Below, in pieces: positions 1-11,148 of a stretch of 64,000 nt of DNA. The notes beneath the pieces were generated by a model, which was given only the letters and a program-made list of their open reading frames with translations, was not told where the DNA came from and searched no databases. Made by a program: the position numbers and the translations under genes. The first letter of the stretch is position 1. Each line of letters opens with the position of its first letter. The DNA is from Antedon mediterranea (taxonomy: Eukaryota > Echinodermata > Crinoidea > Comatulida > Antedonidae): the NCBI RefSeq assembly GCF_964355755.1, contig NC_092679.1, positions 13,816,932 through 13,880,931 on the forward strand. Reading direction: 5' to 3'.

Positions 1-330
1 CAAAATTTATTTTCGATGAAATAAGGGTATGTTTCAGGCAATTTTAACCGTTTACAAAATTGCCATGAGTGCGCACTGCGCGTTAAATGTTATTGCGCAC
101 TCTTTTTGCCGATTTCTGTTTTCTTGACTTACTTATCAACTCGAAATTACGTTATACGAGCACGTCAAAAGTGACAGGCTACGCACGTGTAAATTTAAAA
201 AATATAAATGTTTTTAAACATTTCAACATTTTTAAACATGTTCAGTGATTTCGGTCAGTTGGTAGGTTGGTCGGTCGGTTGATAAACACTAATGATCACG
301 CGACTGCAGCCATCTATATGGCCTTGTTAT
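1..330 (-). repeat. Dispersed repeat, inverted copy of the one at 29263-29600
   Basis: Read on the minus strand, this segment starts with a motif containing CATGGCTGCAGTCGCG-like sequence (seen on the plus strand as the block near 300-330). It then has a GACC/AACC-rich stretch, an AT-rich centre with repeated AAACATTT words, and a conserved block near 150-195. The same blocks occur in the same order on the plus strand at 29263-29600, and the first part recurs near 9440-9520. No coding potential is seen. It is an interspersed repeat of unknown class, cut by the window edge. Confidence 0.6.
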
Positions 331-340
331 GAACACATAC

Positions 341-1271
341 ACGCCCGTATTCTTAAACCGGACTTTAGTCGTAGTTCGAGCTAAAATTAAAAAAATGATG
401 TCATTTTAATTCATAAACCGAACTTCAACTAAATCACCGACTAAATCAGGCCAACCTCGACTAAATCGAGACGGATTTTGATCGATTTTTTTAGTCCTGG
501 AGGGGGCAGACTAAATGGTCGACTAAATGGTTTTTAAACGATGTTTATAAAAAAACGTAACAGTCATTGAGTTGTTAAATTGGCCAGATATTGAAGAATG
601 AAATATCTATATTTATATTAGCTTAATTAAATATACATTGGTATAAATTATAATAATGAAAATCATCTTTATTTACAACTGTATACAAATTACATTATTT
701 TCTTCACGCAAGTCCGACTTGAGCTACGTCACACGCCATAGCGACAATGGGAGATGCGGCAATTCACCACGCGATGGAATGTTTAGGGGGCCTAGCGCTT
801 TCTTGTCACGCTATGAAGTGCGTGGTTCGTGGCGATCATACTTTGTTGGGGGCCTAGAAAATTTAAAAGTTACCGTACCGCCATGGTTCCTAAATATATT
901 TTTAAGATTTTATTTGTTGTTAATCAAATATACTTCACTGTTAAATTAATACTGATATTGTTCTAATAATTAACGATTAAAATTGTTTTTCATGTATATA
1001 GTCCTGATGCGTAAAAAGTGTTGTAAGAAATGGAAAGTGATATCAATGCGCAAAATTTCGTCTGCTCCTCAAATACTCTCTTGTCATTGGCCAATGTATA
1101 GCCTTTGTTACCCAGACGTGTGCAACTCGACTAAAAGCTCGACTTCATTAAGTCGAACTGCAAACTTCGACTACTTCGTTTTTTAATCGAATTTGAAGTA
1201 ATAGCTCGAACTACGACTTTTTCAAGTCGAACTTCGAACTACGACTAAAGTCCGGTTTAAGAATACGGGCG
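341..1271. mobile_element. MITE-like element with about 40-bp terminal inverted repeats
   Basis: The left end (341-380) and right end (1232-1271) are inverted copies starting CGCCCGTATTCTTAAACCGG. Degenerate GACTAAAT and CGACTAAA words follow inside both ends. The interior has only short unrelated frames and no transposase. The CCCGTATTC terminus resembles ends of Harbinger or ISL2EU-type non-autonomous elements; that is family resemblance only. No clear target duplication could be fixed. Confidence 0.65.
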
Positions 1272-2730
1272 ATAGTATTGGTTTAACATAGTATACGGTT
1301 TGACACGGATTGTCGGAAGAACACACAGTGTGAAACACATCGAAAAGAGAAACACCGTATATGAAGAAAATCAGTGTTGGAAGGAACCGGACATAAAAAA
1401 CAAGAAAACCTTTTCTCATTAGTTTGTTTTTATGGCTGGCAGCTATTAATACATTATTATACAGATATTGCCTGCTTAGAGGTGAAATATAAGATTTGAC
1501 ATCCCCAAGGGAATGATATTATGTTCGAGTGAAAATATATTTTCCGAAGCGCATCTGAGGTAAATATATAATTCCCCGAGAATACAAAAATCTGGTTTGA
1601 TATTGAAATAAAATCATGATTGTTTCTTCAATTCTATAAATTGTATAAGCATTTCCAACTGAGTTGGTATCAACAAAAGAAGTTCCGGATTCGGATCGTG
1701 ACATTAGTTTACTTTCACTTTACTTCTTTTCATTATACAGTACCTGTTTTTGTCATAACATACTTATTATGTATATCATTTTTTATTTCCTTGTGGTAGT
1801 CAAGTTTTAAATATATCTATCGATTTTATTGCTTACAATCGATGACATCTTGGCCACATCTGCAAAAAAGTCTTATCATTTGCTCACCAAGGTCGCCTTT
1901 TCCATTAGAAACAACTAGAATTTACGAACAAAATTGTATTTTAACCCTTTGAAGACGCAAGGTTTCTACCCCAAATGACTGAGCTTAAATAAGGTATTAA
2001 AGATTAGTATAAACTAGTAGATTCCGAAAATTCTCTGTTAATGGCTCTTCAAACAAACTTTCTTACTCTTACTTCTTGAATCGGAGGTATCTCTGGCGGG
2101 AATTTATTAAGTCATAGAGAATCAGTTTCCATATTGCAATAATAACAATGTATCCTAAATAAAAGCTGATTTCTTAACCTACTCATAATAATTACACAGA
2201 TACTGTACTGTATTTTTTTGTTAATTACTTAAGGTGTATTATTTAGGGACCACAGAGTAATAAAATAACTAAATACTATTGTAAAATGAACAACATGTAA
2301 ACAAGTAGAGTGAATCTTCCCTGATATAAAGCGGTTTCTTTTTTTTTTTTTTTATTTGTATTTTGAAAACAAATTAATATGTATTTTAATATGTTATTTT
2401 AAATTAACTTTTCTTGATTTGATCTCTGAGTTCACAATTACAACATATATTATGTTGGGAAATGGTGTGAACAAACAGTGCATGCCACTATGCGAACCTC
2501 ACAAATTACATTAATAGTGTTCAATTTGGTGAAAAGTATCAATACCATCAATGGAATCTTCTAAAAAAAGTATATCTAGTTTAAAATAAATCGAAATAGT
2601 GTTTGTATGTCTGTAATACACACAAATACATAATTGGACATACATAGAAATTCCCTATCCACCAAAAATGAACTGATAACAACAAATTAATACGGTTTAA
2701 TTGATAACGGTTTGTAAAAATGTCTGAGTC
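1272..2730. other. AT-rich stretch without a recognisable gene
   Basis: No exon-like frame with flanking splice signals was found. A block near 1460-1520 recurs near 47655-47712, just upstream of an exon of the receptor-like gene. It shares the words GAGGTGAAATAT and GATTTGACATCC, so it may be a fragment of the duplicated receptor locus or a shared repeat. A T-run lies near 2340. Confidence 0.4.
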
Positions 2731-2910
2731 ATAAGGTTTATCGCAAATACCTTGATTTCGCGAGACACGTCATTGCACAATGCATGATGGGAAGGGTTTG
2801 GGAGCAATAGCGCCAACCGTATAATACAAACTTTATATACTGGTGGTGGCGCTATTGCTCCCAAACCCTTCCCATTATGCATCGCTCACGCAATTTTCGA
2901 TAAACCTTAT
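2731..2910. mobile_element. 180-bp hairpin MITE flanked by TA
   Basis: The outer ends AGGTTTATCG and CGATAAACCT lie between TA dinucleotides (2731-2743 and 2898-2910). Inside, 2782-2815 and 2847-2880 form a second, almost perfect 34-bp inverted repeat around a 31-bp loop. The whole unit folds into a long hairpin. A TA target fits a Tc1/mariner-type non-autonomous element. There is no coding sequence. Confidence 0.75.
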
Positions 2911-3839
2911 TGTATATAGATATAAAATTAACACAATAAATACAAACAGTACAGTACAGCTATACGGTAACTAATGCAAACACTTTTTAAAAATGTTTCA
3001 AGAATTATCGCAGTTAGGTAACTATATATTTTATTAAATCAATCATTTCATCATTAATTAACATCTTGTAAGCAATATTAGTAATATGGAATATAAAGTT
3101 AATTTACACGATTTAAAAATGTTAATGAATGAAGTTTAAAAAGATAAAAAATGTGATAAGAATGATAATAATAGAGATTTTAGGGTGATGACATGAAAGA
3201 TGATATTATTGTGGTGTTTAGGCCACAAAGGAGAGAAAAACAAGCTCTTATTTATGCGTATTGTTCTTTAAAAATAGGTCTAATTTACAATGGTATTTCG
3301 TAAGTACAAGATCAAGACTTATTGATGTATTGTATATGTCAGTAAAATTTACAGTTTACAAAATGGTTCTTTCTATAATCTGAATCTGACTACAGTATCA
3401 TACAGTGTATGACCTTCTTATATATACAAAATATTCATATGTCATACATACATTATACACAATGGCAATGATATACGACTATTTTTACCCTACGTATCAA
3501 CATGTTGTTTTCTCTTTTTTCACATTCATTGATATTCTTTTTAACACTAAAATTTGATAATTCCGTCATGACACAGTAATAATCGTAATAATATAAACAT
3601 TCTAGTCACAACCAGGTGATACTTTCCACACTTTAATAATTTAATCAGATTTTTAGACTAACTTAAAACAAGCATATTTTATTCCTCTTTCATTACTATA
3701 TTAAAACAAATTGAATATGTAAAGTTACAATGGAAAACTTAACAAAACTGGCTATTACAACTGAAAAGTTAAAAAGGTTATTTTATCTTTTTTTTTAATC
3801 TTATACTATACAGTAACAAGAGTTATGGTATAAATATTA
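2911..3839. other. AT-rich stretch, nothing recognised
   Basis: There are many short A/T runs and stop codons in all frames. No splice-bounded exon, terminal repeat or RNA gene was recognised. Confidence 0.5.
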
Positions 3840-4088
3840 CCTCATTATAAAAATAAAGCTATATTATAATATTATTTTGCTACTCGGAGACTGCGGCAAT
3901 TAACAAACTCATAGAATAATAAATAAAGACGCATACAACATAAGTTCTGGCTTAAATAGTTTAATTAGTAAATGAACATTCACCCATGTTAAACTGCACA
4001 TAAAAGTCATAAGCAAATATAAGTTATATAGCAATAATTTTCCAATTCTAAGTAAGCACAACAGGGATGCTCAGAGAAAAATAGCCCG

Positions 4089-4303
4089 CGGCAGGTGCCA
4101 AGGCACCGCCAAGAGCAGCCCACCAAAGTGCAGGAAAAAAGGAAGAATTTTCACTTACCCGCATGAAACTGAGATAAAAAAAAACAACCAGGACTCCCTG
4201 GAAAAGTCTCCAAAGAGACTGATAGGTACAAAAATCACCATTATTACAACGATGCTCCCCATGAAAGTATACGCAGATACTTCATGGCAGTATGTTGAGC
4301 ATC
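4089..4303. other. Cluster of short hairpins, possible structured or SINE-like sequence
   Basis: Several stems lie in about 215 bp. GGTGCC pairs with GGCACC (4094-4107). AGTCTC pairs with GAGACT around 4206-4220. CCATGAAAGTAT pairs with a near-complement inside an outer GATGCTC/GAGCATC stem (4251-4303). It is not coding. It does not match the tRNA, U1, U2, U5 or U6 layouts I know, so it is left unassigned. Confidence 0.35.
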
Positions 4304-4677
4304 AGCACCTTCCACCCAAGGCTAATCCAAGGGCTCCACTACCGTACACTGCAATGGGAGCAAAGTTTTACTAACACATCGCAAATAAACATTACTGACA
4401 GAAAAAAAAACCAAAAACGCATGGATGTGAGTTATAATGTAAATGTAGATTTTTATTATGTTGTTGAAAATTCGCAGAAATATAAATTATTCAATGAAAT
4501 ACAACAATACAGCTGGCCACCTCTTGAACATGATGAGGGAAATCCCTGTTTGCAGTTTATGACCGCCCCTTTGGAGATCTAAAAGTATGATGCTTTTTGA
4601 AGTTTCCGTAACAACCTGAGGTGATTGTCAATTAGATTGCCAAGGGCTTTAGGTTGTCAACAAAGCATGTCACAGGT

Positions 4678-4945
4678 TAAGATAAGATAAGATATGATAA
4701 GATAAATCTTTATTGTCATGAACACAAGGCGAGCATGAAATTGGTTTTCCTTGATGCTTAAAAACACATACAATATATAAAACATTAAAAATATCAATAC
4801 AATACATTAAAAATATATACAGTTGTAAACAAGTGAAACAAACTATCTTTGAAATGTTGAGTTGGAAACATGAATAGAGTTGTGGACGATGTCTAGAACA
4901 GAATTGGTGAACTTTCAAAAATTGTCTTCGGTTTTTCGGTAGGTT
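4678..4945 (-). mobile_element. 3' end of a LINE with a simple-repeat tail
   Basis: On the minus strand this ends in AATAAAGATTTATCTTATC followed by repeated ATCTT words. That is the usual shape of a CR1/L2-like LINE tail. Only a short 3' untranslated piece is present and no reverse transcriptase frame remains. Confidence 0.5.
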
Positions 4946-5049
4946 GATCCAATATTTAAATCAAAGACACATATAAAATAAAAATATAATGTTTAAAGTA
5001 CATTGTTAAAATATTAAAGTGATTGGTTGACCTCATTATAAAAATAAAG

Positions 5050-6972
5050 CTATATTATAATATTATTTTTCTCAATGTGTGATTCTTCAAGGTCATCTTC
5101 ATCGATTTGAAGAAGCAGTGCTCCACTCGCTTGACGACAACAGTCTGTTTTGAATTTCTTCAAAAAATCAACTGAAAACGAGAGCAAACAAATAATTTAA
5201 TATTAATTTATAAGCAGTTGGCTGAATATGGTGGTTTAATATTCCTACATTTACATTATAGGCCTTCAATAAATATCTCACCAATTACGACTAGCATGAT
5301 AGAAACATTCAGCATAATTAGGATAACGGGAGTTATCTTGTGAAGTAAACCAATGACGTCATCTTCATTGAAACTCTGATCCAAGTTTACGATCGCCCCA
5401 ATGGATAGATTGGAATTGGAATCTCTGCTCTGACTTCTCTTTTATTGGTTCAAGGTATAAGTGCAACACAATAAATATGACAGTAAAAATAGAGAGTAAG
5501 TGTCACAAGTGACATAAGTTTTGTATTTATTTTGCAAGTCATGCTTACTTTTCCTTTTGTTTTCATTATTTGAACCTTTCTTTTGTTTTAGGAAACTATT
5601 GTTTGAAGCCAGTGGAGCAGAGTGTTTGTGTGCAGAGAAGGAGTGTGTGGAGGTTGCTGATTGGAGGAGAGGTGTAAGAGTTGAGTTGGTGTTTGAGTTG
5701 CTGATTGGTTGAGAAGGATAAGGTGGTGGTATGTGTGCAATTGAGGGAAGGTTGAGAGGGGGATGAAAATTGAGAGGAGACAGAGAAGGAGGGCTATGTT
5801 ATGTTGAAGCAGAAAGGAAATAAAGTGATACATATGAAGTTAATAAAGTGTGGGTTGGAAAGAATTATGGTGATATAGAGCTGAAGCAGAAAGGAAAAAA
5901 AGGGATATACATGAAGTTAATAATTGTGAGTTGGAAATAATTATGGTGATATAGAGCTGAAGCAGAAAATAGAGCTGAAGCAGGAAGGAAATAAAGTGAT
6001 ATACATGAAGTTAATAAATTGTGCGTTGGAAATAATTATGGTGATATAGAGCTGAAGCAGAAAGGAAATAAAGTGATATACATGAAGTTAATAAATTGTG
6101 AGTTGGAAGTAATACTATAAGGCAGTACAGAAAGACATCAAGAAACATTTTAACTTTATATTTCATTTATTTATATGTCAGAAAATAGTTGCAGTTTGAG
6201 AAGAATAATAATTGGGAATACAAGCATAACGGGAGCAGAGGCGTGGGAGTTGTTTAGTTGCAGAATCGTTTTAACTTTTATCTTTCGAATTTGTTTTTGT
6301 GTCAGCGTAGGAGAAAAGGCAAGAAGGAACGATATTTGTGGACATTCATTGTTGTTTAATTATTCATCTTGTGATATTATTGTATTTGGAAGGGGGGTTC
6401 TGGGATTTATTTGACAATAAGAAGATTGTTGATATTTTGTCTGGAAGGATTGGGAATTTGGGAAAGTGTATAAATTGTGTAAGGAATAGGGATACTGTAT
6501 CATTGTTTGAGAATTGGTGGTTTTTTTGTGGGGGGGGGGGGGGGGGGGTTGGATTATAGAAGGAAGAATTGTTTGTCAAAGATTATTATTAAATTTACTT
6601 TTTACATTTATATTTGTACAGTTGTGGCTATTTACCGTTGTTTACCGGTGGTTACCAGATATTACATGTCCGAAAGAGCCGTAATTGCGGCTGTTTGACA
6701 GTAAGACAAACTTGAGGACACGTCATCTTTCAAGTTTGCAATGAGTGCCAACAGAGCCTTGTTGTACAGCTCAAAGGATTCCCAAAACCAAAATGTTTGC
6801 TTGTATTGTACCCAAAAGAACCTTCCTCCAATAATCCACTCTTTACTCTGATTTTTCTTATGTTGATCACAACGTACATTTTTATAGTATAGCATAAGAA
6901 ATATGGCCAATGGAAAACCAATGATGTATATTAAAGCAAGGTAAACAAGTGTTTTGTTAGTTTGATACGATA
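5050..6972 (-). pseudogene. Truncated copy of the 3' exons of the GCC2/GCC3 multi-membrane receptor gene
   Basis: On the minus strand, 6972-6706 plus 5500-5282 match the last third of the large exon of the gene at 45210-47562, including frames such as FWFWESFELYNKALLALIAN. The terminal exon (5171-5050) encodes a tail very like that of the intact gene (LLLQIDEDD versus LLLQIDDDP). The splice sites around the last intron remain: a GTGAGA donor at 5281-5276 and a CAG acceptor at 5174-5172. The copy is dead by several marks. It loses homology upstream near 6972, has a net 23-bp deletion near 5410 that shifts the frame, and is split by a solo LTR at 5501-6700. It is most simply a partial duplicate that decayed. 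Confidence 0.85.
5501..6700 (+). mobile_element. Solo LTR, copy 1 (1200 bp)
   Basis: It begins TGTCACAAGTGACATAAG and ends CGGCTGTTTGACA, so it has TG...CA ends with short inverted TGTCA/TGACA. It is flanked by the 5-bp duplication GTAAG (5496-5500 and 6701-6705). Removing it and one GTAAG restores the exon sequence found uninterrupted at about 45697-45727. It contains about four 78-bp tandem units (near 5815-6115) and a G run near 6530. No internal retroelement genes remain, so it is a recombined LTR. The 5-bp duplication fits Gypsy or BEL-type families. A second copy lies at 24626-25923. Confidence 0.9.
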
Positions 6973-8010
6973 AAAATATGGTATAAAAATATCTAAAGCT
7001 GATCTGTATTGTACTGTACTATAAAAACAATCAGGTCCAGTGCGGTAGACAAATCATCAAACTGATGTGATTCCTAGGCCAAAGGAGTGCCCTTTCTAGA
7101 TAAAGTGCAGCGGGAAATTCAAATTGTCAATGGTACACATATGTCATTCAACACTCGAAAGGTGGCCTAGCGGAGCTCGTTATTGAATGTCCGCACAGTA
7201 CGACAGTCCGTTCGGATACAACCGTAGCACAATCGTTATAATAGACCAATGAAAGTAAGCATATAAACGAAAACAAGATTATCAAATGCCTGAATAATAA
7301 AATACAATGATGACTGTAGCAAAATCAATGGCGTCAAACAGATGGCATTGAGCTTGAGCATGTAGCCTACATGAAAATGTGATCATTTTGTTATAGGGCC
7401 TAACTAACTGGGAAGTATTAACCTCTGTGTATCCCTGCAGCATCTATAGAGATTGTTCATCCAAAAGGACGAAAATTTATAAATAAATAACCTACTGTAA
7501 TATATAATAATAATATTCATTAGTAGTTTAATGACAAAATCAGTAGCATTAGCATAACAATTGCTTTAGAGTGAACATTACCTATTATTATTGAAACCAG
7601 ATGGAATTGTGTTCACAGTTATAAACAGTTACACCAAGGAAAATCCATCGGTTTCGTTTTTGTTTTAAACAAGTTTGCAATTATGTGTCTTGAAAGTATT
7701 ATTTTGATCACATGATGTCCATACATGTTTCTTTTCATTCGGACCACCAAAGCTTTGAATTGTCGCTGTCATCCACTGTCATAATGCGAAGTTAGACTAT
7801 GCTTTAATTAGGAATTAGAATACACTCTATATAATGAATACATTTAGTTTATTCTGTGACAGTACTCAGTTCACTAAAACGAAACTTGGCTCTGGGTTTT
7901 CACCACGTTCTCGGAATACATACATCATAAGAGTAACTTTCTATCAATTAAATTTAAATCATTAAAACAGTTTCTGATACATTGAATTCCTATACCACTG
8001 TTTTGTTTGT
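6973..8010. other. Non-coding stretch with a dispersed repeat (7676-7905)
   Basis: No exon was recognised. Bases 7676-7905 are repeated at about 11940-12155 with the same order of words, for example TATTATTTTGATCAC and GAATACATTTAGTTTATTC. The segment just upstream of 8010 is the likely 3' untranslated region of the minus-strand gene ending at 8011. Confidence 0.5.
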
Positions 8011-9189
8011 CTATTGCCTAGATCCTTTGTAATTTCGACGTAAACTGCTGCTCTGATTTTGAGGTCGTGTCATGTCTGGTGGTCTTGGTGCTGTTTTTGA
8101 GGGTTTTGCTATTTTTCCTGTGGCATTTATTGATGGTAATGTCAAACTAGTATGTTCGTCGTCACTGGGAAGACGACTTGCACTCAGCCGTGGTGGGCTC
8201 AGTTGTGGTCTATTTGTTAGTCGTCCATTTGGTGGTTGCTTCCTCGCAGCTTGCTTATATGTTGCCGTATGTGGACCAATGTTATTCGAGGAAAGTCTTG
8301 CAATTTTAGCATTATCAAGCGATGGTCTGCTTCCTGGAAATACGGTAGCAGTACGTCCGACGCATCCATCTGAAAGTTTGTTTCTTGTATCAGAAGTGTA
8401 GCGGTTTCCCATCTTTTGACAGCTTGCAGTCGAGTTGTCTCTATGTAGTCTTTTAATCAGAGGACTAGATTTACCAGAAAGTTCAACCATATCCAGAAGA
8501 CTTCTCTCGTGCTGCTTCTTTCTTTGAGGCTTTCTTGTATACTTGATTGAGTCTGCAAAGTAAAATTATAAGTTACACTTTTAATTAGGTCTTGTTTCAT
8601 TTCAACCCATTTAAGCTAATGCATAGTAGACTGGTTTGACTCCATCTCAAAGTAAAAATATTTTGTTACACTTTTAGTTAGGTCTTGTTTCATTTGAACA
8701 CTCTCTCATTTCAATCTAAACTAAAGCACGGTGGACTTGTTTGACTCCATATCCTACATATTACTGGTATCCTACATGGTTCTGAATTGGGAGACATGTG
8801 CTTTACCTTCATTGTTAGAGAATCCGATTTTAGATGACATCAAGTCACACCCAGAAGTGACATCTGAAGGATGCACATCAAAGATCTGAAAATCTGTGTT
8901 TGATCTATATCTACGATCGTCAGATAATCTATATAAGAAGACATGGATTTATAAACTATAATATTGGTCTAAATGATTTCGGTACAAATAACTAAATACG
9001 GTTATGTATGTAGGCCTATATTGAATTGGCGTGTAGTGTACCTAGGCTAAAAAAGCATTGATACAAAACATCGTTCAAAAAATGTTTCAAAACACAAATC
9101 TTTTATCTATTTATTTAATTATACATGCTATTGAAATTTCATTTAGACTATAATTTAGTAACTTACCGTTTGTTTTTTCGTGAATCCAT
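8011..9189 (-). CDS. Three-exon gene for a 228-residue basic, low-complexity protein of unknown function
   Basis: Coding exons on the minus strand are 9189-9167 (23 nt, ATG, MDSRKNKR with the last codon split), 8928-8807 (122 nt) and 8552-8011 (542 nt, ending TAG). They sum to 687 nt, which is exactly 229 codons. Splice signals are GTAAGT at 9166, a TATAG acceptor before 8928, a GTAAAG donor after 8807 and a TTTGCAG acceptor before 8552, with compatible phases. The protein is rich in Lys, Arg, Ser, Pro and Asn and has a basic cluster TRKPQRKKQHER near residue 50. I see no signal peptide, membrane segment or known catalytic motif. It looks disordered and possibly nuclear, which is an inference from composition. 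A second first exon lies at 10637-10659. I do not recognise the family. Confidence 0.7.
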
Positions 9190-9439
9190 TAGTAAATTAG
9201 TGAAATATTTTCGGAGAAATTGTAAGACAGTGTAAGTTTGTTTGCTTTTAGACGTTTGTATGCTGTAGTAGTTACTATACTAATGCGAAAACGTATACAA
9301 TGGCAACAATCACGCGCTGCGCGCGTTACCATGGCTGGAAGTGGGAGCATACGCATTAATGCACTGTAATCTGCAGCTGTGATATGATGTGTGGCAAACA
9401 AGTATGACATGAACTTACATTGTTATAAATAAACAAGAC

Positions 9440-9530
9440 CATATACATGGCTGCAGTCGCGTGTGCAAATTTGAGTCAGTGTTTACCGACCGACCGACCT
9501 ACCAACCGATCGACATAGTTAGCTATAGAG
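9440..9530 (+). repeat. Fragment of the dispersed repeat with GACC-rich block
   Basis: It carries the CATGGCTGCAGTCGCGTG word followed by TTTACCGACCGACCGACC, as in the copies at 29263-29600 and (inverted) 1-330. It leads directly into the tandem array at 9530-10235 and probably seeded it. Confidence 0.55.
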
Positions 9531-10235
9531 TAGCGTTTGCACGCGATTAAATTAAATAAATAATTAAATTAAAAACATCTATATTTGCCTCCAAGTATTA
9601 ATATCCACTGTCAAAATAACGAAAAAACATAAATATGAGTTAGTGTTTACCGACCGACCGACCGAAATTGTGAAAATGTTAAAAAATGTTAAACAAATTT
9701 TAAAAACATTTATATTTGCCTCCAAGTATCAATATCCACTGTCAAAATAACGAAAAAATATGAATATGAGTTTGTGTTTACACCGATCGACTGACCGACA
9801 TAGTGAGCTACTAAAAAAAAACGAAAGAAATATGAATATGAATTAGTATTTACCGAACGACTAACAGACCGAAAAAAAAAACATTTTTTAAACATTTATA
9901 TTTGCCTCCAAGTATTAATATCCAGTGTCAAATTAAAGAAAAAAATATGAATATGAGTTTAGTGTTTACCGACCGACCAACCGACCGAAACTGCTAAAAA
10001 TGCTGAAAAATTGTTTTAAACACTTATGTTGGCCTCCAAGTATTAATATCCAGTGTCAAATTAAAAAAAAAATATGATTATGTGTTTAGTGTTTACCGAC
10101 CGACCGACCAACCTACCGAAATTGCTGAAGATGTAAAAAAATGTTGAAAAATGTTAAAAAACATTCATTATATTTGCATCCAAGTATTAATATCCACTGT
10201 CAAAATAACGGGGAAAAATATGAATATGAGTTTCA
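9530..10235 (+). repeat. Tandem array, about five units of 130-185 bp
   Basis: The marker CCAAGTATTAATATCC, or a close variant, recurs near 9590, 9720, 9905, 10035 and 10176, giving spacings of about 130, 185, 130 and 141 bp. Each unit also has a TTTACCGACCGACCGA-type block and runs of AAAATGTT. The array lies between the two alternative first exons (9167-9189 and 10637-10659) of the minus-strand gene. No coding sequence. Confidence 0.8.
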
Positions 10236-10636
10236 ATTAAATAAAATTAGCAAACGATACAATACGGTAGTATGTTGCTATGAGTATAATTATCATACCG
10301 ACTAACTGCTATTTATTTGATATAATACAGATTCCATCGATCAGTATCGAATGTAAAGATGGTATATGCTTGCTTTTTTACACGATCATACAATCGAGTG
10401 TGTGAATTTTGTTACATTAAAACAAATTTAAAAATGTATAATTAGTTAAACAAAATAGCATTAAATTTAGAGAGGATAAATTAGTTTGAAAGTAGAAAAT
10501 ACAATTTTCATTTCAAGATACAAAATCCACTTTTAATAGGATAGGGGTTATGCCTAGTTTCGATGTAAATGTTGTATGACTTGTGAATTCCATCGGAATG
10601 AGATCGAATGAAAATCAATATAAAATAAATACTTAC

Positions 10637-10659
10637 CGTTTGTTTTTTCTTGATTCCAT
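10637..10659 (-). CDS. Second copy of the first coding exon (possible alternative start)
   Basis: On the minus strand this reads ATG then MESRKNKR with the last codon split after CG, followed by the donor GTAAGT. It has the same 23-nt length and phase as the first exon at 9167-9189 (MDSRKNKR), so it can splice to the same second exon (8928). The coding bases differ by two substitutions, one of them synonymous (CGA/AGA) and the other conservative (GAT/GAA). The upstream flanks of both copies share CCGAGAAACT/CGGAGAAATT-like words and a CGTATACAAT block. This suggests duplication of a promoter plus first exon. Transcription from it is an inference. Confidence 0.6.
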
Positions 10660-10769
10660 TGTATATTTTGTTTTTTTCCGAGAAACTATAGTATAATTGC
10701 TTATGATTATAATGAAGTTTTTAGAGTATGTTGTTGCTAACGCTATTTACGTATACAATCGTGCGTTAA

Positions 10770-11144
10770 GCCGATTTTCTACTAGGCGAATTTGTTCGCG
10801 CGAATCAAACGTTTCGAAGAGAAAAAAATCGCCTACTCTCTTTCCACTACATAGCGAATAGCTGCGACGTTCATGTTCCTCGCGTGGTTGCTGAGCATTT
10901 CGATTCGCATGACTGCTCATGAAAGCGTCATAACTCATTTCCTGAGCTCTGATTGGTTGCGCAATATTTCGCTTCGCAAAAAGTAGAAACAATTCGAACT
11001 AGTAAATTTCGCTGATTAAAGCGAAAAATCAAGGAACTAGAATTCGTCGCAGAAGGGAGTATGACAGACAGAAACTCGAATACGCATGCGCAGAGCATGA
11101 CGCTTTCGATTCGCGCGAACAAATTCGCCTAGTGGAAAATAGGC
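10770..11144. mobile_element. 375-bp MITE with long terminal inverted repeats and TTAA-type flank
   Basis: The ends are inverted copies with the core TAGGCGAATTTGTTCGCG (10770-10812 and about 11105-11144). The left flank is TTAA (10766-10769) and the right flank is TTTA (11145-11148), consistent with one mutated TTAA target duplication as in piggyBac or Kolobok-type elements. The interior has no transposase. It lies about 110 bp upstream of the second first exon, in its possible promoter. Confidence 0.75.
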
Positions 11145-11148
11145 TTTA

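Larger units (their letters stand above)
3840..5069. repeat. 1.15-kb segment bounded by a 39-bp direct repeat
   Basis: A 39-bp sequence beginning CCTCATTATAAAAATAAAGC occurs at 3840-3878 and again at 5031-5069. The right copy contains the stop codon of the pseudogene's last exon. The enclosed DNA holds a cluster of small hairpins (4089-4303) and a LINE-type tail (4678 onward). A 39-bp duplication is long for a transposon target duplication. A local duplication, or repair that copied the exon end, fits equally well. Confidence 0.55.

Noticed and set aside
656-949. 97-residue gene inside the MITE
   Set aside because: It sits within a terminal-inverted-repeat element and has no similarity to a transposase.
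4200-4303. U4 or spliced-leader snRNA
   Set aside because: A stem and an Sm-like word are present on the minus strand, but the 5' domains of U4 are missing and the order does not fit a spliced-leader RNA.
4292-4582. 96-residue plus-strand gene
   Set aside because: It overlaps the hairpin cluster, has no recognisable domain and no splice or promoter support.
6338-6698. Small proteins with poly-Gly or poly-Pro around the G run
   Set aside because: They lie inside the solo LTR and depend on a G homopolymer; there is no conservation as protein.
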